From positions 186,001-250,000 of the forward strand of contig NZ_JAOVQM010000001.1 of assembly GCF_025742995.1 (NCBI RefSeq): a stretch of DNA of 64,000 bases, given 5' to 3'. This document shows, one piece after another, positions 50,786 through 60,869 of this stretch. Both the position numbers and the translations under genes were made by a program. Every line of letters begins with the position of its first letter. Position 1 is the stretch's first letter. The notes beneath the pieces were generated by a model that searched no databases, was not told the origin of the DNA, and saw only the letters and a program-made list of their open reading frames with translations. Source of the DNA: Paracholeplasma manati. GTDB lineage: Bacteria; Bacillota_I; Bacilli_A; Acholeplasmatales; UBA5453.

Positions 50786-52750
50786 ATGCAAGATCCTAAA
50801 AACCCGAAAAATATGAAGAAAACCCCGATGAACTATGGCATCTATATTATCGCCATCATAGTTCTATTCGGTTCGTTCTTCTTCATCCAAAATTTATTTA
50901 AACCGAGTGCACCAGAGCCACTTACCCCAACTGAGTTTATCGAGAAACTCGATGCTGGAGAATTCGCTGGTATGACCATCAAGTATACCCCAATTGGTGG
51001 GGAAGATAACAACGTTTATCGCGTCACCATTTCGGATGCAGAAGGTCCTCAATATGTCTTTGAAATCTTCATGCCAACCTTGAATGACATTCTGTTAACC
51101 ATCGAACCTACCGATAACATCACATTGGATTACGTGGAAAAGTCCACAGTTACCATTTGGGCTGTCTTAGGGAATATTGTGATTCCTGTCATCTTGGTTA
51201 TTGGTCTGATCATCTTCTTATACCGCACCATGAGTGGTGGCGGTAACAACAAAGCCTTTGAATTCTCAAAATCTCGTGCTCGTCTTTCCAACAGTAAAGC
51301 TGTTACTTTTAAAGATGTTGCCGGCTGTGATGAGGAAAAGACCGAGTTGGTTGAAGTCATCGACTTCTTAAAATTCCCTAGAAAATATAAAGAAATGGGT
51401 GCTCGTATCCCTAAAGGTATCCTTTTGGTTGGTTCACCAGGTACTGGTAAAACCTTATTAGCGAAAGCCGTTGCCGGTGAAGCAAGCGTTCCATTCTTCT
51501 CCATTTCTGGTTCTGACTTCGTCGAAATGTTCGTCGGTGTCGGTGCTTCACGTGTCAGAGATTTATTTAAGGTTGCGAAAGAAAACGCCCCTTGTATCAT
51601 CTTCATCGATGAAATTGATGCAGTAGGTCGTCAAAGAGGTGCTGGTATGGGTGGTGGTCACGATGAACGTGAACAAACCCTGAACCAATTGCTCGTTGAA
51701 ATGGATGGATTCAATCCAAATGCTGGTATCATCATCATGGCTGCGACCAACCGTCCAGACGTTTTAGACCCAGCATTATTAAGACCAGGCCGTTTTGACC
51801 GACAAATTACCATTAATTTACCAGATGTTATTGGCAGAGAAGCCATCCTTAAAGTTCACGCAAGAAACAAAAAAGTTTCCCCAGAGGTTAAGTTTGAAGA
51901 CATTTCTCACCGTATCCCTGGATTCTCCGGCGCTGACATCGAAAACCTATTGAATGAAGCAGCGTTACTCGCTGCTAGAGCCAATCGTAAGATGATTGAA
52001 TTGTCCGATATCGATGAAGCGGTTGACCGCGTTCTCATGGGACCTGCGAAGAAATCGCGTAAAGTTACCGAAAGAGAACGTCAAGTCATTTCCTACCATG
52101 AAGCAGGACATGCAGTCATTGGTATTAAATTAGAAAACGCAAGTATTGTTCAAAAAGTAACCATCATTGCGAGAGGTCGTGCTGGTGGATATAACTTAAT
52201 GTTACCTAGAGAGGAAGGCTACCTTAGAACAAAGAAAGCCTTACTTGAAGAAATCACTGGTAACTTAGGTGGCCGTGTGGCTGAAGAACTTGTCTTTGGT
52301 GACGTGACTACCGGGGCTTATCAAGACTTCCAAACTGCAACCAAAATTGCGAGAGCAATGGTCACTGAGTATGGTATGTCCAATTTAGGTCCAATCCAAT
52401 ACGAATCTCAACAAGGCTCTGTCTTCTTAGGTAGAGACTACTTGAAAGAACGTAATTTCTCCGATCAAGTCGCACTAGAAATCGATAAAGAAGTCCGAGA
52501 AATCATCACCAGCTGTTATGAACAAGCCAAACAAATCATCATTGAAAATCGAGCACTACTCGATACCATTACCCATTATCTACTTGAAGTTGAAACCTTG
52601 AACAAACAAGATATCGATGAAATTGTAGCGTCTGGTAAACTCGGATGGTGGGAAGAACGCAAGCTTAAAAAAGATGAGCCTGTAAATTCTGATAATCCAC
52701 TCGATAAAACCGATGAAAATCCATTGGTAAAAGCCGATGAGACTCGATAA
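50786..52750 (+). CDS. ftsH: ATP-dependent zinc metalloprotease FtsH
   Basis: Membrane AAA+ protease. 654 aa: spans at ~17-36 and ~124-146, extracellular domain between. Walker A GSPGTGKT (216-223), Walker B IIFIDEID, second region of homology [20 protein letters not shown], zinc site HEAGH (438-442). C-terminal tail is acidic. Its end overlaps rqcP by 14 bases. Confidence 0.98.
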   Translation: MQDPKNPKNMKKTPMNYGIYIIAIIVLFGSFFFIQNLFKPSAPEPLTPTEFIEKLDAGEFAGMTIKYTPIGGEDNNVYRVTISDAEGPQYVFEIFMPTLNDILLTIEPTDNITLDYVEKSTVTIWAVLGNIVIPVILVIGLIIFLYRTMSGGGNNKAFEFSKSRARLSNSKAVTFKDVAGCDEEKTELVEVIDFLKFPRKYKEMGARIPKGILLVGSPGTGKTLLAKAVAGEASVPFFSISGSDFVEMFVGVGASRVRDLFKVAKENAPCIIFIDEIDAVGRQRGAGMGGGHDEREQTLNQLLVEMDGFNPNAGIIIMAATNRPDVLDPALLRPGRFDRQITINLPDVIGREAILKVHARNKKVSPEVKFEDISHRIPGFSGADIENLLNEAALLAARANRKMIELSDIDEAVDRVLMGPAKKSRKVTERERQVISYHEAGHAVIGIKLENASIVQKVTIIARGRAGGYNLMLPREEGYLRTKKALLEEITGNLGGRVAEELVFGDVTTGAYQDFQTATKIARAMVTEYGMSNLGPIQYESQQGSVFLGRDYLKERNFSDQVALEIDKEVREIITSCYEQAKQIIIENRALLDTITHYLLEVETLNKQDIDEIVASGKLGWWEERKLKKDEPVNSDNPLDKTDENPLVKADETR

Positions 52751-52991
52751 GTATCTAAAAGTATCTCGCTTAATCAAACGTAGAACGGTTGCGAAAGACG
52801 CTGCTTTAGCGGATTTGATCTACATCAACGATAAAGTGGCGAAACCCGCTTCTACTGTTAAACCTGGCGACACTTTGACACTTCACTTTGGAATAAAAAT
52901 CCTAACCGTCAAAGTGGTTTCCATTGATATCCCGAAACCCAAATCGGAGGATGTCATGTTTGAACTCATCAGTGAAACAAAAAAGTCGTAA
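52737..52991 (+). CDS. rqcP: S4-domain ribosome quality control factor RqcP
   Basis: 84 aa. S4 fold [23 protein letters not shown] and VKPGDTLTLHFGIKILTVKV match YabO/RqcP, which helps RqcH add alanine tails on stalled 50S subunits. rqcH is not in the window. Starts inside the end of ftsH. Confidence 0.92.
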   Translation: MRLDKYLKVSRLIKRRTVAKDAALADLIYINDKVAKPASTVKPGDTLTLHFGIKILTVKVVSIDIPKPKSEDVMFELISETKKS

Positions 52992-53009
52992 CGTAGTTAT
53001 GGCTTTTTT
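52981..53009 (+). terminator. Terminator after rqcP
   Basis: AAAAGTCGTAAC / GTTATGGCTTTT stem (two G-U pairs), 3-base loop, T run. The rqcP stop is in the 5' arm. Confidence 0.75.
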
Positions 53010-53056
53010 ATTGGGTATCATGTATAATGAATATGCTATTTTTAGGAGGTAACCAC

Positions 53057-54544
53057 ATGGATTATACTGAATTAACCGAACAAGAACGTATAAGACGTCA
53101 AAAAATGGAAGAATTAAGAGCTAAAGGTGTCGATCCATTTGGTTCACGATTTAACCGCACAACCACAACCCAAGCCATTAGAAACCAATATGAACAATAC
53201 AGCCACGATGAACTTGAACAAATGCATGTTGAAGTGGTCATTGCCGGTCGTATCATTCGTAAAAGAGACCAAGGTAAGGCAGGTTTCTTACAACTTCAAG
53301 ACCGCGATTCTAACATTCAAGTGTATGTCAGAAAAGACGCGATTGGCGACGATGCATTTGAAGTCTTCTTAAGCAGTGACTTAGGCGACATTGTTGGTAT
53401 CAAAGGCTTAGTGTTTAGAACCAAAACCAATGAACTCACCGTTAAGGCGAGTGAATATACCCATTTAACGAAAGCGTTGAGACCACTACCGGACAAGTTC
53501 CACGGTCTTCAAGACGTTGAAGAATCCCGTCGTAGACGTTATGTCGACTTAATCGTCAACGAAGAAGCGAGACGCATCGCGATGTTAAGACCAAGAATCA
53601 TTAGAGAAATTCAAAAATTCTTTGATGGTAGGGGCTTCATCGAAGTCGAAACCCCTGTACTTCACCCAATCCTTGGGGGCGCTGCAGCTAGACCGTTCGT
53701 CACACACCACAACACCTTAGATATGCCATTCTATCTACGTATCGCTACCGAATTACCACTTAAACGTCTAATCGTAGGCGGCTTAGAAGCAGTCTATGAA
53801 ATTGGTCGTTTGTTCCGTAATGAGGGTATGGATGCGAAACATAACCCAGAATTTACCACCATTGAAGCTTACTTAGCGTATTCCGATATGGAAGGTATGA
53901 TGGATTTGGTTGAAGACGCGATGTCTACCGTTGTGTACAACGTTTTAGGCACTTATGAAATCACTTATGGTGAAAAACAAATCAACATGGCACCAAAATG
54001 GGCGAGAGTTCATATGGTTGAAGCGATTAAAAACATCACTGGTGTTGACTTCTTCGAGATTGCTGATTTAGAAACCGCGACTAAGGTTGCGAAAGAAAAA
54101 CACATCAAAGTTGAAAAACACTACGGTGTAGGACACATCATTCAAGCCTTCTTCGATGAATTCGTTGAAGATACCATCACACAACCCACTTTCGTTTACG
54201 GACACCCAATTGAAGTGTCTCCACTAGCGAAAAAGAATGCTCAAAACCCGAGATTCACAGACCGTTTTGAATTGTTCATTGATGGTAGAGAATATGCGAA
54301 TGCGTTCTCTGAACTCAATGACCCAGTGGATCAAAGAGGCCGTTTTGAGGATCAATTGAAAGAAAAAGAATTGGGTAACGATGAAGCGACTGAAATGGAC
54401 GTCGATTTCGTAGAAGCCCTTGAATATGGGATGCCACCAGCAGGTGGTCTCGGGATTGGTATCGACAGATTCATTATGCTTATTTGCAACGTGAATAATA
54501 TCCGCGATGTCATTCTGTTCCCTCACATGAAACACAAACCTTAA
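53057..54544 (+). CDS. lysS: Lysyl-tRNA synthetase, class II
   Basis: 495 aa from ATG 53057, preceded by AGGAGGT (the frame extends to 53027 but without a site). OB anticodon-binding domain (VVIAGRIIRKRDQGKAGFLQLQD), motif 2 FRNEGMDAKHNPEFTTIEAY and motif 3 PAGGLGIGIDRFIML are intact. TATAAT lies at 53023-53028. No T-box is seen in the short leader. Confidence 0.97.
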   Translation: MDYTELTEQERIRRQKMEELRAKGVDPFGSRFNRTTTTQAIRNQYEQYSHDELEQMHVEVVIAGRIIRKRDQGKAGFLQLQDRDSNIQVYVRKDAIGDDAFEVFLSSDLGDIVGIKGLVFRTKTNELTVKASEYTHLTKALRPLPDKFHGLQDVEESRRRRYVDLIVNEEARRIAMLRPRIIREIQKFFDGRGFIEVETPVLHPILGGAAARPFVTHHNTLDMPFYLRIATELPLKRLIVGGLEAVYEIGRLFRNEGMDAKHNPEFTTIEAYLAYSDMEGMMDLVEDAMSTVVYNVLGTYEITYGEKQINMAPKWARVHMVEAIKNITGVDFFEIADLETATKVAKEKHIKVEKHYGVGHIIQAFFDEFVEDTITQPTFVYGHPIEVSPLAKKNAQNPRFTDRFELFIDGREYANAFSELNDPVDQRGRFEDQLKEKELGNDEATEMDVDFVEALEYGMPPAGGLGIGIDRFIMLICNVNNIRDVILFPHMKHKP

Positions 54545-54552
54545 TAACGACT

Positions 54553-54588
54553 AAAAGCCCTTAGACATCACATCTAAGGGCTTTTTTT
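54553..54588. terminator. Bidirectional terminator between lysS and uracil permease
   Basis: Perfect 13-bp stem AAAAGCCCTTAGA / TCTAAGGGCTTTT with a 7-base loop and T run on the plus strand. Confidence 0.92.
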
Positions 54589-54600
54589 ACTGTCTTAATT

Positions 54601-55857
54601 TTATGCTTTTGAACTGAATCCGTTGAATACAAGGTTTAAAATAATCCCGACAACAGCTGCTAAACTCATGCCTGTAAGAGCTGCAGTTGGTGTCAATTGA
54701 ATGACTGCACCACCTAAACCTAAAACCAACATGGTTGAGACGATGATCAGGTTTTTCATATTGCCTAAATCGGTTCTATCTTTGATCAATACTTTGACCC
54801 CGTTGGCTGCGATTAAACCGTATAATACCACGGTCATTCCACCGATGACTGCCCATGGAATACTTGCGATGAACGCTTGGATGTATCCAAAGAATCCAAG
54901 TAGTATCGCAAATACTGCGGCTAATCCTGTTACATAGACTGAACCTACTTTTGTGATGGCTACAACGCCTGTGTTTTCACCATATGTGGTGTTGGCAGGG
55001 CCACCAATTGCACCGGCAACAAGGGTTGCAATCCCATCACCTAGTAAAGTCTTATCGAGACCTGGGTCTTTTATAAAGTCATTACCAGTGATTTCACCTA
55101 AAACGACATGGTCACCAATGTGTTCTGCAATGGTGACAAACGCAAGCGGTGCGAACACCAATACAGCGTCTAAGTTAATGTCATAAGTACCGAAGATTTG
55201 GAAGTTTGGTACTTGGAAGAAGGATACTTCCTTAAAGATTTCAAAATCGACAATACCGAAAAGTACGGCTGCGATATATCCAACGAAAATAGCTAATAGG
55301 AATGGTACGATTTTAATGAATCCTTTACCATAAACGGCCATCGCAGATACCGCGATGAATGTGATTAATGCGACTGCAGCAACATCCCCATTGAATGCAC
55401 CATTCGCTAGTCCAATGTTACTAACTGCGACACCGGCAAGCCCTAAACCAATGATGATGATCATCGGTCCGATGACAACTGGTGGTAATAAATGTTTTAA
55501 CCAATCACTACCTGCAAAACGAATGATGAGTGCGACCACAATATAAATCAAACCAACCACCATCAAACCGATTAAGCTTGAATCAAATGACCCAGAAGCT
55601 GTCGCGGTCGCTGTAATGGTTGTCATATAAGCAAAACTACTACCCAAATAAACAGGCACTTTACCTTTAGTACATAAAATGTAAATTAGAGTACCTAAAC
55701 CACTGGCTACCAAAGCCACCCCAATGTCTAACCCCGTAATGAGTGGTACAAGTACCGTTGCTCCAAACATCGCGAATACGTGTTGTAAACTAAGTACAAC
55801 CCATTTCAAAATCGATGATGGTCTTTCTTGAATCCCGACAATCAATTTCTCTTCCAT
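54601..55857 (-). CDS. pyrP: Uracil permease (NCS2 family)
   Basis: 418 aa from ATG 55857 (AAGGAG upstream); a longer frame to 55905 would enter the attenuator. About 14 spans. Family motifs QHVFAMFGATVLVPLITG, YLGSSFAYM, LAFVTIAEHIGDHVVLG (transport Glu/His) and GGPANTTYGENTGVVAIT fit UraA/PyrP rather than xanthine carriers. The PyrR-type leader supports uracil as substrate. Confidence 0.93.
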   Translation of the reverse strand: MEEKLIVGIQERPSSILKWVVLSLQHVFAMFGATVLVPLITGLDIGVALVASGLGTLIYILCTKGKVPVYLGSSFAYMTTITATATASGSFDSSLIGLMVVGLIYIVVALIIRFAGSDWLKHLLPPVVIGPMIIIIGLGLAGVAVSNIGLANGAFNGDVAAVALITFIAVSAMAVYGKGFIKIVPFLLAIFVGYIAAVLFGIVDFEIFKEVSFFQVPNFQIFGTYDINLDAVLVFAPLAFVTIAEHIGDHVVLGEITGNDFIKDPGLDKTLLGDGIATLVAGAIGGPANTTYGENTGVVAITKVGSVYVTGLAAVFAILLGFFGYIQAFIASIPWAVIGGMTVVLYGLIAANGVKVLIKDRTDLGNMKNLIIVSTMLVLGLGGAVIQLTPTAALTGMSLAAVVGIILNLVFNGFSSKA

Positions 55858-55890
55858 ACAGTTCTCCTTTTCTTGAAAAGGCCTTTTAAC

Positions 55891-55978
55891 AAAAAAAGAC
55901 ACCACTGGTGTCCTTTAAATGTATAGGTAAAAATGATTCCGTTACCTTAAAATGCTCACAGGCATCTTTTAAAGGACC
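55891..55978 (-). promoter_or_regulatory. PyrR-type transcription attenuator before uracil permease
   Basis: On the minus strand: a stem-loop (55975-55945) with the PyrR hexaloop CNGNGA (CTGTGA, 55961-55956) on an AUGC/GCAU stem; an exact 10-base pairing GTCCTTTAAA (55977-55968) with TTTAAAGGAC (55919-55910) forming an antiterminator; and a terminator GACACC-AGT-GGTGTC (55912-55898) with seven T. With UMP, PyrR would stabilise the first loop, freeing the terminator. Confidence 0.88.
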
Positions 55979-55990
55979 TTCACTGTTAGT

Positions 55991-56018
55991 AGTATATCAA
56001 AATTTAAAGAAAGTTCAA
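55991..56018 (-). promoter_or_regulatory. Promoter for uracil permease
   Basis: Minus strand: -35 TTGAAC (56013-56018), 16-base spacer, -10 TATACT (55991-55996). Transcription would start just before the attenuator. Confidence 0.72.
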
Positions 56019-56035
56019 CCCCCAAAATCACTTTT

Positions 56036-56070
56036 TACAAAAAGAAAAGCAGACCTCTACAGGACTGCTT
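56036..56070 (-). terminator. Terminator after the 183-aa helical protein gene
   Basis: AAGCAGTCCT / AGGTCTGCTT stem (one mismatch) with a 4-base loop, then T-rich tract on the minus strand. Confidence 0.75.
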
Positions 56071-56079
56071 CTATCATCA

Positions 56080-56631
56080 CTAAATTAATCCGAGTTCGTC
56101 TGCGATATCAAAGAAGATATTGTTGATTGGATAATAATCCATCTCTAATTCTTTGTAGATACCCTCTGTGACGTTATCGAGTTTTTCATGTAGTTCTTTT
56201 GGCGCATCCCCTTGTTTTTCAAGGATGGACAAAATCTCATGTTCGATATCGATCAAGGATTGCATATGTTGTTCATTCGGTTCTTCAATTGCACCGATGA
56301 GTTCGTTTTGAAAATCCAATGTATCCAATAATAAGATGACGGTTCCCGCATGCTTATTCAACAGTTCAACGTCGCCATTGTAGTCGTGTTCTAATAAGAG
56401 TTTGACGTTTTCAAACGCGTCAAATATGTAATAGAACCCAGTTTCAAAAATGTTACTTTCTTCTGGTGACAATGTCTTCTCTTCAATTTTTTTGTTGTAC
56501 AAGAATTCTAATACCTCAATGACGTATTTAAAACGTTCATAGATATTGGAGTTCGATGTTTTCAACCCTTCGACCAAATCGCTAGTCTCGATGATCCAGT
56601 TAGCGTAATCGTGATATAGTGCATCAATCAT
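56080..56631 (-). CDS. Helical cytoplasmic protein, unknown function
   Basis: 183 aa, acidic, predicted nearly all helical with no membrane span or signal. Features include SDLVEGLKTSNSNIYERFKY near the N-terminus and PINNIFFDIADELG at the end. No family recognised. GGAGGTG before ATG, own promoter and terminator, so a real single-gene unit. Confidence 0.8.
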   Translation of the reverse strand: MIDALYHDYANWIIETSDLVEGLKTSNSNIYERFKYVIEVLEFLYNKKIEEKTLSPEESNIFETGFYYIFDAFENVKLLLEHDYNGDVELLNKHAGTVILLLDTLDFQNELIGAIEEPNEQHMQSLIDIEHEILSILEKQGDAPKELHEKLDNVTEGIYKELEMDYYPINNIFFDIADELGLI

Positions 56632-56655
56632 AGTTCACACCTCCGACTTAATATA

Positions 56656-56683
56656 ATTATACAAATAATTCCTAACTTATCAA
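56656..56683 (-). promoter_or_regulatory. Promoter for the 183-aa protein
   Basis: Minus strand: -35 TTGATA (56678-56683), 16-base spacer, -10 TATAAT (56656-56661), 25 bases before the ATG. Confidence 0.72.
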
Positions 56684-56755
56684 TACTTTTACAAAAATAA
56701 TACATGAGGAGAAAATTTATCTCATTTTATGGGATGTTTCACAAATCACTTTGAT

Positions 56756-56783
56756 TTGAAAATCAAAATAGATTTGTTATGAT
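56756..56783 (+). promoter_or_regulatory. Promoter for yhhN-like gene
   Basis: -35 TTGAAA (56756-56761), 16-base spacer, -10 TATGAT (56778-56783), 32 bases before the ATG. Confidence 0.6.
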
Positions 56784-56814
56784 TAAGTCAGGATTCTTAA
56801 AGGAGAAAACAATA

Positions 56815-57519
56815 ATGTTAAAAAATAAAGTGTATGATGCGCGATTTTTGACCCCATTGATGATCGTCATCACCTATGTATGGATTCAATTATTTAACCT
56901 GTCTGGCATAGGGGTAAATGCCGGTATGGTCTATCAAATGATTTTGGTTTTATATGTGTTTTTCTTAACGTTTTATAAGCAGATCAAACCACTTCAAAAA
57001 TTATACTTAGTCTTAGGTATCTTATTTTGCTTAATTGGGGATATGGCGCTATCTCGCGCTTTTGATACACCTAACGGTTATCGTTTACCGATTGGTATGG
57101 GTCTATTTTTTATTGGTCACGTGAATTTTATCTTAGGCATTTTCAGCTTTAGAAAACCCAAAATAAAGTCTTTTAGAACCAACTTTTTAATCGTCTTTTC
57201 TGTGATTGTTTTGTTATTCGTATTTACCGTATTTAATCCGGATGAACTGTTGTTATCCATCTTAGCAATCGTGTACGCGGTTGCGTTAGGCATTGGATTA
57301 ACCTTAGGATTATCCATGAAGGATAACCCTATCTATCGTTTCCTCGCGTGGGGGTATGGTATCTTTATATTTTCTGACTGGTTGATTGCAATCAGAGCCA
57401 TCAAAGGTTGGAACACCCCTGATCTAATCAATAATCAAGGGGTTTGGTTAACCTATATTGTTGCGTTGTCTTTAATTTGTTATTCAATCGTCCACCTCAA
57501 TCGCTCTATAAACAAATAA
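56815..57519 (+). CDS. YhhN/TMEM86 family membrane protein (possible lysoplasmalogenase)
   Basis: 234 aa from ATG 56815, after AAGGAG; the frame extends to 56779 but that would lie in the promoter. Seven to eight spans. LGILFCLIGDMALSR and GLFFIGHVNFILGIF are the family motifs. Members hydrolyse the vinyl ether of lysoplasmalogens in animals and some bacteria; here this is inferred only. Confidence 0.82.
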   Translation: MLKNKVYDARFLTPLMIVITYVWIQLFNLSGIGVNAGMVYQMILVLYVFFLTFYKQIKPLQKLYLVLGILFCLIGDMALSRAFDTPNGYRLPIGMGLFFIGHVNFILGIFSFRKPKIKSFRTNFLIVFSVIVLLFVFTVFNPDELLLSILAIVYAVALGIGLTLGLSMKDNPIYRFLAWGYGIFIFSDWLIAIRAIKGWNTPDLINNQGVWLTYIVALSLICYSIVHLNRSINK

Positions 57520-57621
57520 CCACCCCAGTTTTGACAGTAAAAAGTGTAGAATGTTAAAAGAAATATATTCAAGGGATGTTTTCTTTTGTGCCTTATAATG
57601 AAGCCATAAAGGAGAAATAAC

Positions 57622-58212
57622 ATGAAAAAAACACTTTTATTGATTGGCGCATTATTACTTACAGGGTTCCTAACAGTCGGTATATTCGCTGCTAGCACCC
57701 CAACCACTATGACATCTACATCTTTGGATTTAGAAGACAGTTACACTTTAGAGGAAATGTTGAACATCACATTACTCGATGAGTTAAAAGCGAAAGCAAC
57801 CTATGAGGCAATCATCGATACATATGGTGAAGTTAAACCATTCACTCGTATTGTATTGGCTGAACAACGTCACATTGACGCGCTACTTGTATTATTTAAC
57901 ACTTATGGTTTTGAAGTGCCTGCCTTTGATTCAAGCACCGTTGTAGTTCCAGAATCACTCACTGCAGCACTTGAAGCTGGTGTACAAGCTGAAGTCGATA
58001 ATATCGCTTTATACGACGCATTCTTAAGCCAAACCGATTTACCTGAGGATGTTGTTACGACATTTACGGCATTACAACGTGCATCAGAAAATCACTTAAG
58101 AGCATTCAATCGTGGTTTAGTTGGATCACAAATCCAAAATTTCGGACAACAAATTCGTAACCAATTTGGTAAACTTGGATTCAAAGGTAACGGCCATAAA
58201 GGCAACAAATAG
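57622..58212 (+). CDS. Secreted DUF2202 ferritin-like protein
   Basis: 196 aa with signal peptide and no lipobox (cleavage near FAAST). Four-helix DUF2202 domain with DELKAKATYEAII, LAEQRHIDALLVLF, AEVDNIALYDAFL and ASENHLRAFNRGL, containing Glu and His spaced as in ferritin-like di-iron sites. The C-terminal ~25 residues are Gln/Asn/Gly/Lys-rich. Metal binding is plausible; role unknown. Confidence 0.87.
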   Translation: MKKTLLLIGALLLTGFLTVGIFAASTPTTMTSTSLDLEDSYTLEEMLNITLLDELKAKATYEAIIDTYGEVKPFTRIVLAEQRHIDALLVLFNTYGFEVPAFDSSTVVVPESLTAALEAGVQAEVDNIALYDAFLSQTDLPEDVVTTFTALQRASENHLRAFNRGLVGSQIQNFGQQIRNQFGKLGFKGNGHKGNK

Positions 58213-58227
58213 TTTTTAGGTAACAAA

Positions 58228-58260
58228 AAGACCTGGTCAAAATGATCAGGTCTTATTTTT
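58228..58260. terminator. Bidirectional terminator between DUF2202 gene and fba
   Basis: AAGACCTGGTCA / TGATCAGGTCTT stem with A-rich left and T-rich right flanks. Confidence 0.85.
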
Positions 58261-58275
58261 ATATGTGTGTTAAGA

Positions 58276-59142
58276 TTAAGCCTTGTTAACGGATCCGAAC
58301 ATGGTTAATTTTTCTCTAACCACTTTCTTGATTGCTTCAACGCCTGGTGCTAATAATTTACGTGGGTCAAAGCCTTTGGATTCTAAGTCTTTACCAGCTT
58401 CGATGTATTTACGTGTAGCTTCAGCGAATGCCAATTGTAATTCAGTGTTAACGTTGATCTTTGTAACGCCTAAAGAGATCGCTTTTTTGATCATGTGTTC
58501 AGGAATACCTGTACCACCGTGTAATACTAGAGGTACTCTGTTGGTGACTCTTTGTACTTCTTGTAGTACATCGAAGTCTAAGCCTTTCCAGTTTGCAGGG
58601 TATTTACCGTGGATGTTACCAATACCTGCTGCGAATAGGTCAACACCTAAGGACGCGATGAGTTCGCATTCTTTTGGATCAGCCAATTCACCTGCACCAA
58701 TGACGCCGTCTTCTTCGCCGCCGATGGAACCAACTTCAGCTTCAACAGACACGCCTTTTGCGTGGCAAGCTGCGACGATTTCTCTGGTCTTTTCAACGTT
58801 TTCAGCGATTGGATAATGAGAACCGTCAAACATGATGGATGTGAATCCGGATTCTAATGCTTTGTATGCACCTTCATAAGTACCATGGTCTAGATGTACA
58901 GCTACTGGTACTGTGATGCCTTGTGACGCGATCAATTCTTTGACCATCGCCATGACTAAACGATAACCACCCATGTACTTAGCTGCGCCTTCAGATACGC
59001 CTAAGATGATTGGGGAGTTCAATTCTTGTGCAACTTGTAGGGTTGCTTTTGTCCATTCAAGGTTGTTGATGTTGATTTGAGCGACGCCATAACCGTTATC
59101 TCTAGCCTTGATTAACATTTCTTTTGCAGAAACTAATGCCAT
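58276..59142 (-). CDS. fba: Fructose-bisphosphate aldolase, class II
   Basis: Zinc aldolase of glycolysis. 288 aa. AVHLDHGT (zinc His and catalytic Asp), SVEAEVGSIGGEEDG, AAGIGNIHGKYP, LVLHGGTGIPEHMI and KINVNTELQLAF are all present. AGGAGG before ATG. Own promoter and shared terminator. Confidence 0.97.
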   Translation of the reverse strand: MALVSAKEMLIKARDNGYGVAQININNLEWTKATLQVAQELNSPIILGVSEGAAKYMGGYRLVMAMVKELIASQGITVPVAVHLDHGTYEGAYKALESGFTSIMFDGSHYPIAENVEKTREIVAACHAKGVSVEAEVGSIGGEEDGVIGAGELADPKECELIASLGVDLFAAGIGNIHGKYPANWKGLDFDVLQEVQRVTNRVPLVLHGGTGIPEHMIKKAISLGVTKINVNTELQLAFAEATRKYIEAGKDLESKGFDPRKLLAPGVEAIKKVVREKLTMFGSVNKA

Positions 59143-59181
59143 TTTTATGTCCTCCTAGATTTATTGTAATGTCCATTATGT

Positions 59182-59210
59182 ATTATACGCTTAATTGCCT
59201 TATTTTACAA
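59182..59210 (-). promoter_or_regulatory. Promoter for fba
   Basis: Minus strand: -35 TTGTAA (59205-59210), 17-base spacer, -10 TATAAT (59182-59187). Confidence 0.8.
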
Positions 59211-59234
59211 ATAAGTAATGCGTGAAAACGATTA

Positions 59235-60848
59235 TCATTTGTCTTGTTTATTCAGAATTGCTGCTTCGATGAATCCTTTAAAAATTGGATGAGGGCGAAG
59301 TGGTCTAGATAAGAACTCTGGATGGAACTGACAAGCGATAAAGAATGGGTGTTCAGGAATTTCAATCATCTCGACTAAGTTGAGTTTTTCGTGTAATCCA
59401 GAGAAAACCATGCCATAAGATTCAAAAGCTTCACGATAGGCATTATTGAACTCATAACGGTGGCGATGTCTTTCTTCAATGACATCTTTTTGATAGAGCT
59501 TTTGAGCCAATGTATTTGGTTTGATATGACAGGTGTATAACCCTAAGCGTTGTGTCCCACCCAAATCTTTGGAGAGGTCTTGTGAATGCATCAAATCGAT
59601 GATTGGATATTTGGTTGCAGGATCGATTTCAGTCGTTGTTGCTAGCCCAATACCCATGACATTTCTCGCAAACTCAATCGAAGCGAGTTGTAAACCATAA
59701 CAAATGCCAAAGAATGGTACGTTGTGGGTTCTCGCGTATTGAATGGCTGCCATTTTACCTTCGGTAGCACGTTCACCAAAGCCCCCCGGTACCAAGACAC
59801 CGTCAGAACCGGCCAACACTTCCTTCACATTTTCTGTATTGATTTTTTCTGCATTTAGATACTTGATGTTGATGTTTTTACCAAAGTGATAACCTGCATG
59901 TTTTAAGGATTCAGAAACCGATAAATACGCATCATGAAGGCTGACATATTTACCTACCAATGCGATGTTGATGGTATCTTTTGCATGTTCAATCTTATGA
60001 ATCAAATCCATCCACGGGGATAAATCAGCTTCCATCTTAGGTTCTAATTCAAAGTGTTCTAAAATCAAATCATCGATTTTTTGAGCCTTCAAGTTCGGAA
60101 TGGTTTTATACAAGACATCGACATCGACCGATTCAAATACGTGGTCTGTTTCTACGTCACAAAATAACGCAATCTTTTCTTTGGTCGATTTCGCAACCGG
60201 TACTTCACTTCTTAAAACGATCATATCCGGTGAAATCCCTAAAGATCTCAACTCTTTAACCGAGTGTTGGGTCGGTTTGGTTTTAATTTCATTCGCTGCT
60301 CTTAAATATGGTAACAAGGTGGTGTGGATGTATAACGTGTTTTTATGCCCAAAATCACGTCTGGCTTGTCGGATGGCTTCTAAAAAAGGGAGCGATTCAA
60401 TGTCCCCAACGGTCCCACCAATTTCAGTGATGACCACATCCGCTTTAGATGATAAAGCAACCCGTTTCAAACGGTCTTTGATTTCATTCGTGATGTGTGG
60501 AATGACTTGGATGGTTGCGCCAAGGTAAACACCTTTACGTTCTTTATCGATGACGGTTTGATAGATTTTCCCTGTGGTTACTGAGGAATCTTTCGATAAG
60601 TTTTCATCGATGAAGCGTTCATAATGTCCTAAATCGAGGTCTGTTTCACAACCGTCATCGGTAACAAACACCTCACCATGTTGGTAAGGCGACAATGTGC
60701 CTGGGTCGACGTTGATGTATGGGTCGAATTTTTGCATGAATACTTTGAGTCCACGACTCTTGAGTAGCTGTCCAACCGTGGACGCCATAATGCCTTTACC
60801 AAGCGATGAAACGACACCGCCGGTAACGAAAATAAACTTTGTTTTCAT
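59235..60848 (-). CDS. pyrG: CTP synthase
   Basis: UTP to CTP using glutamine. 537 aa. Synthetase domain opens [17 protein letters not shown]; glutaminase domain has the nucleophile Cys in [11 protein letters not shown] and His-Glu in CQFHPEF. GAGGTG before ATG. Preceded by its own promoter and a leader terminator, and by rpoE, as in Bacillus. Confidence 0.98.
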   Translation of the reverse strand: MKTKFIFVTGGVVSSLGKGIMASTVGQLLKSRGLKVFMQKFDPYINVDPGTLSPYQHGEVFVTDDGCETDLDLGHYERFIDENLSKDSSVTTGKIYQTVIDKERKGVYLGATIQVIPHITNEIKDRLKRVALSSKADVVITEIGGTVGDIESLPFLEAIRQARRDFGHKNTLYIHTTLLPYLRAANEIKTKPTQHSVKELRSLGISPDMIVLRSEVPVAKSTKEKIALFCDVETDHVFESVDVDVLYKTIPNLKAQKIDDLILEHFELEPKMEADLSPWMDLIHKIEHAKDTINIALVGKYVSLHDAYLSVSESLKHAGYHFGKNINIKYLNAEKINTENVKEVLAGSDGVLVPGGFGERATEGKMAAIQYARTHNVPFFGICYGLQLASIEFARNVMGIGLATTTEIDPATKYPIIDLMHSQDLSKDLGGTQRLGLYTCHIKPNTLAQKLYQKDVIEERHRHRYEFNNAYREAFESYGMVFSGLHEKLNLVEMIEIPEHPFFIACQFHPEFLSRPLRPHPIFKGFIEAAILNKQDK

Positions 60849-60869
60849 CTCTTCACCTCGAAAAATATA

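Noticed and set aside
51130-51606. 158-codon minus-strand frame inside ftsH
   Set aside because: Antisense to the AAA+ core of FtsH; no independent support.
58283-58816. 177-codon frame on the plus strand over fba
   Set aside because: Antisense shadow of the well-defined aldolase gene; Ser/Pro/Thr-rich translation without motifs.
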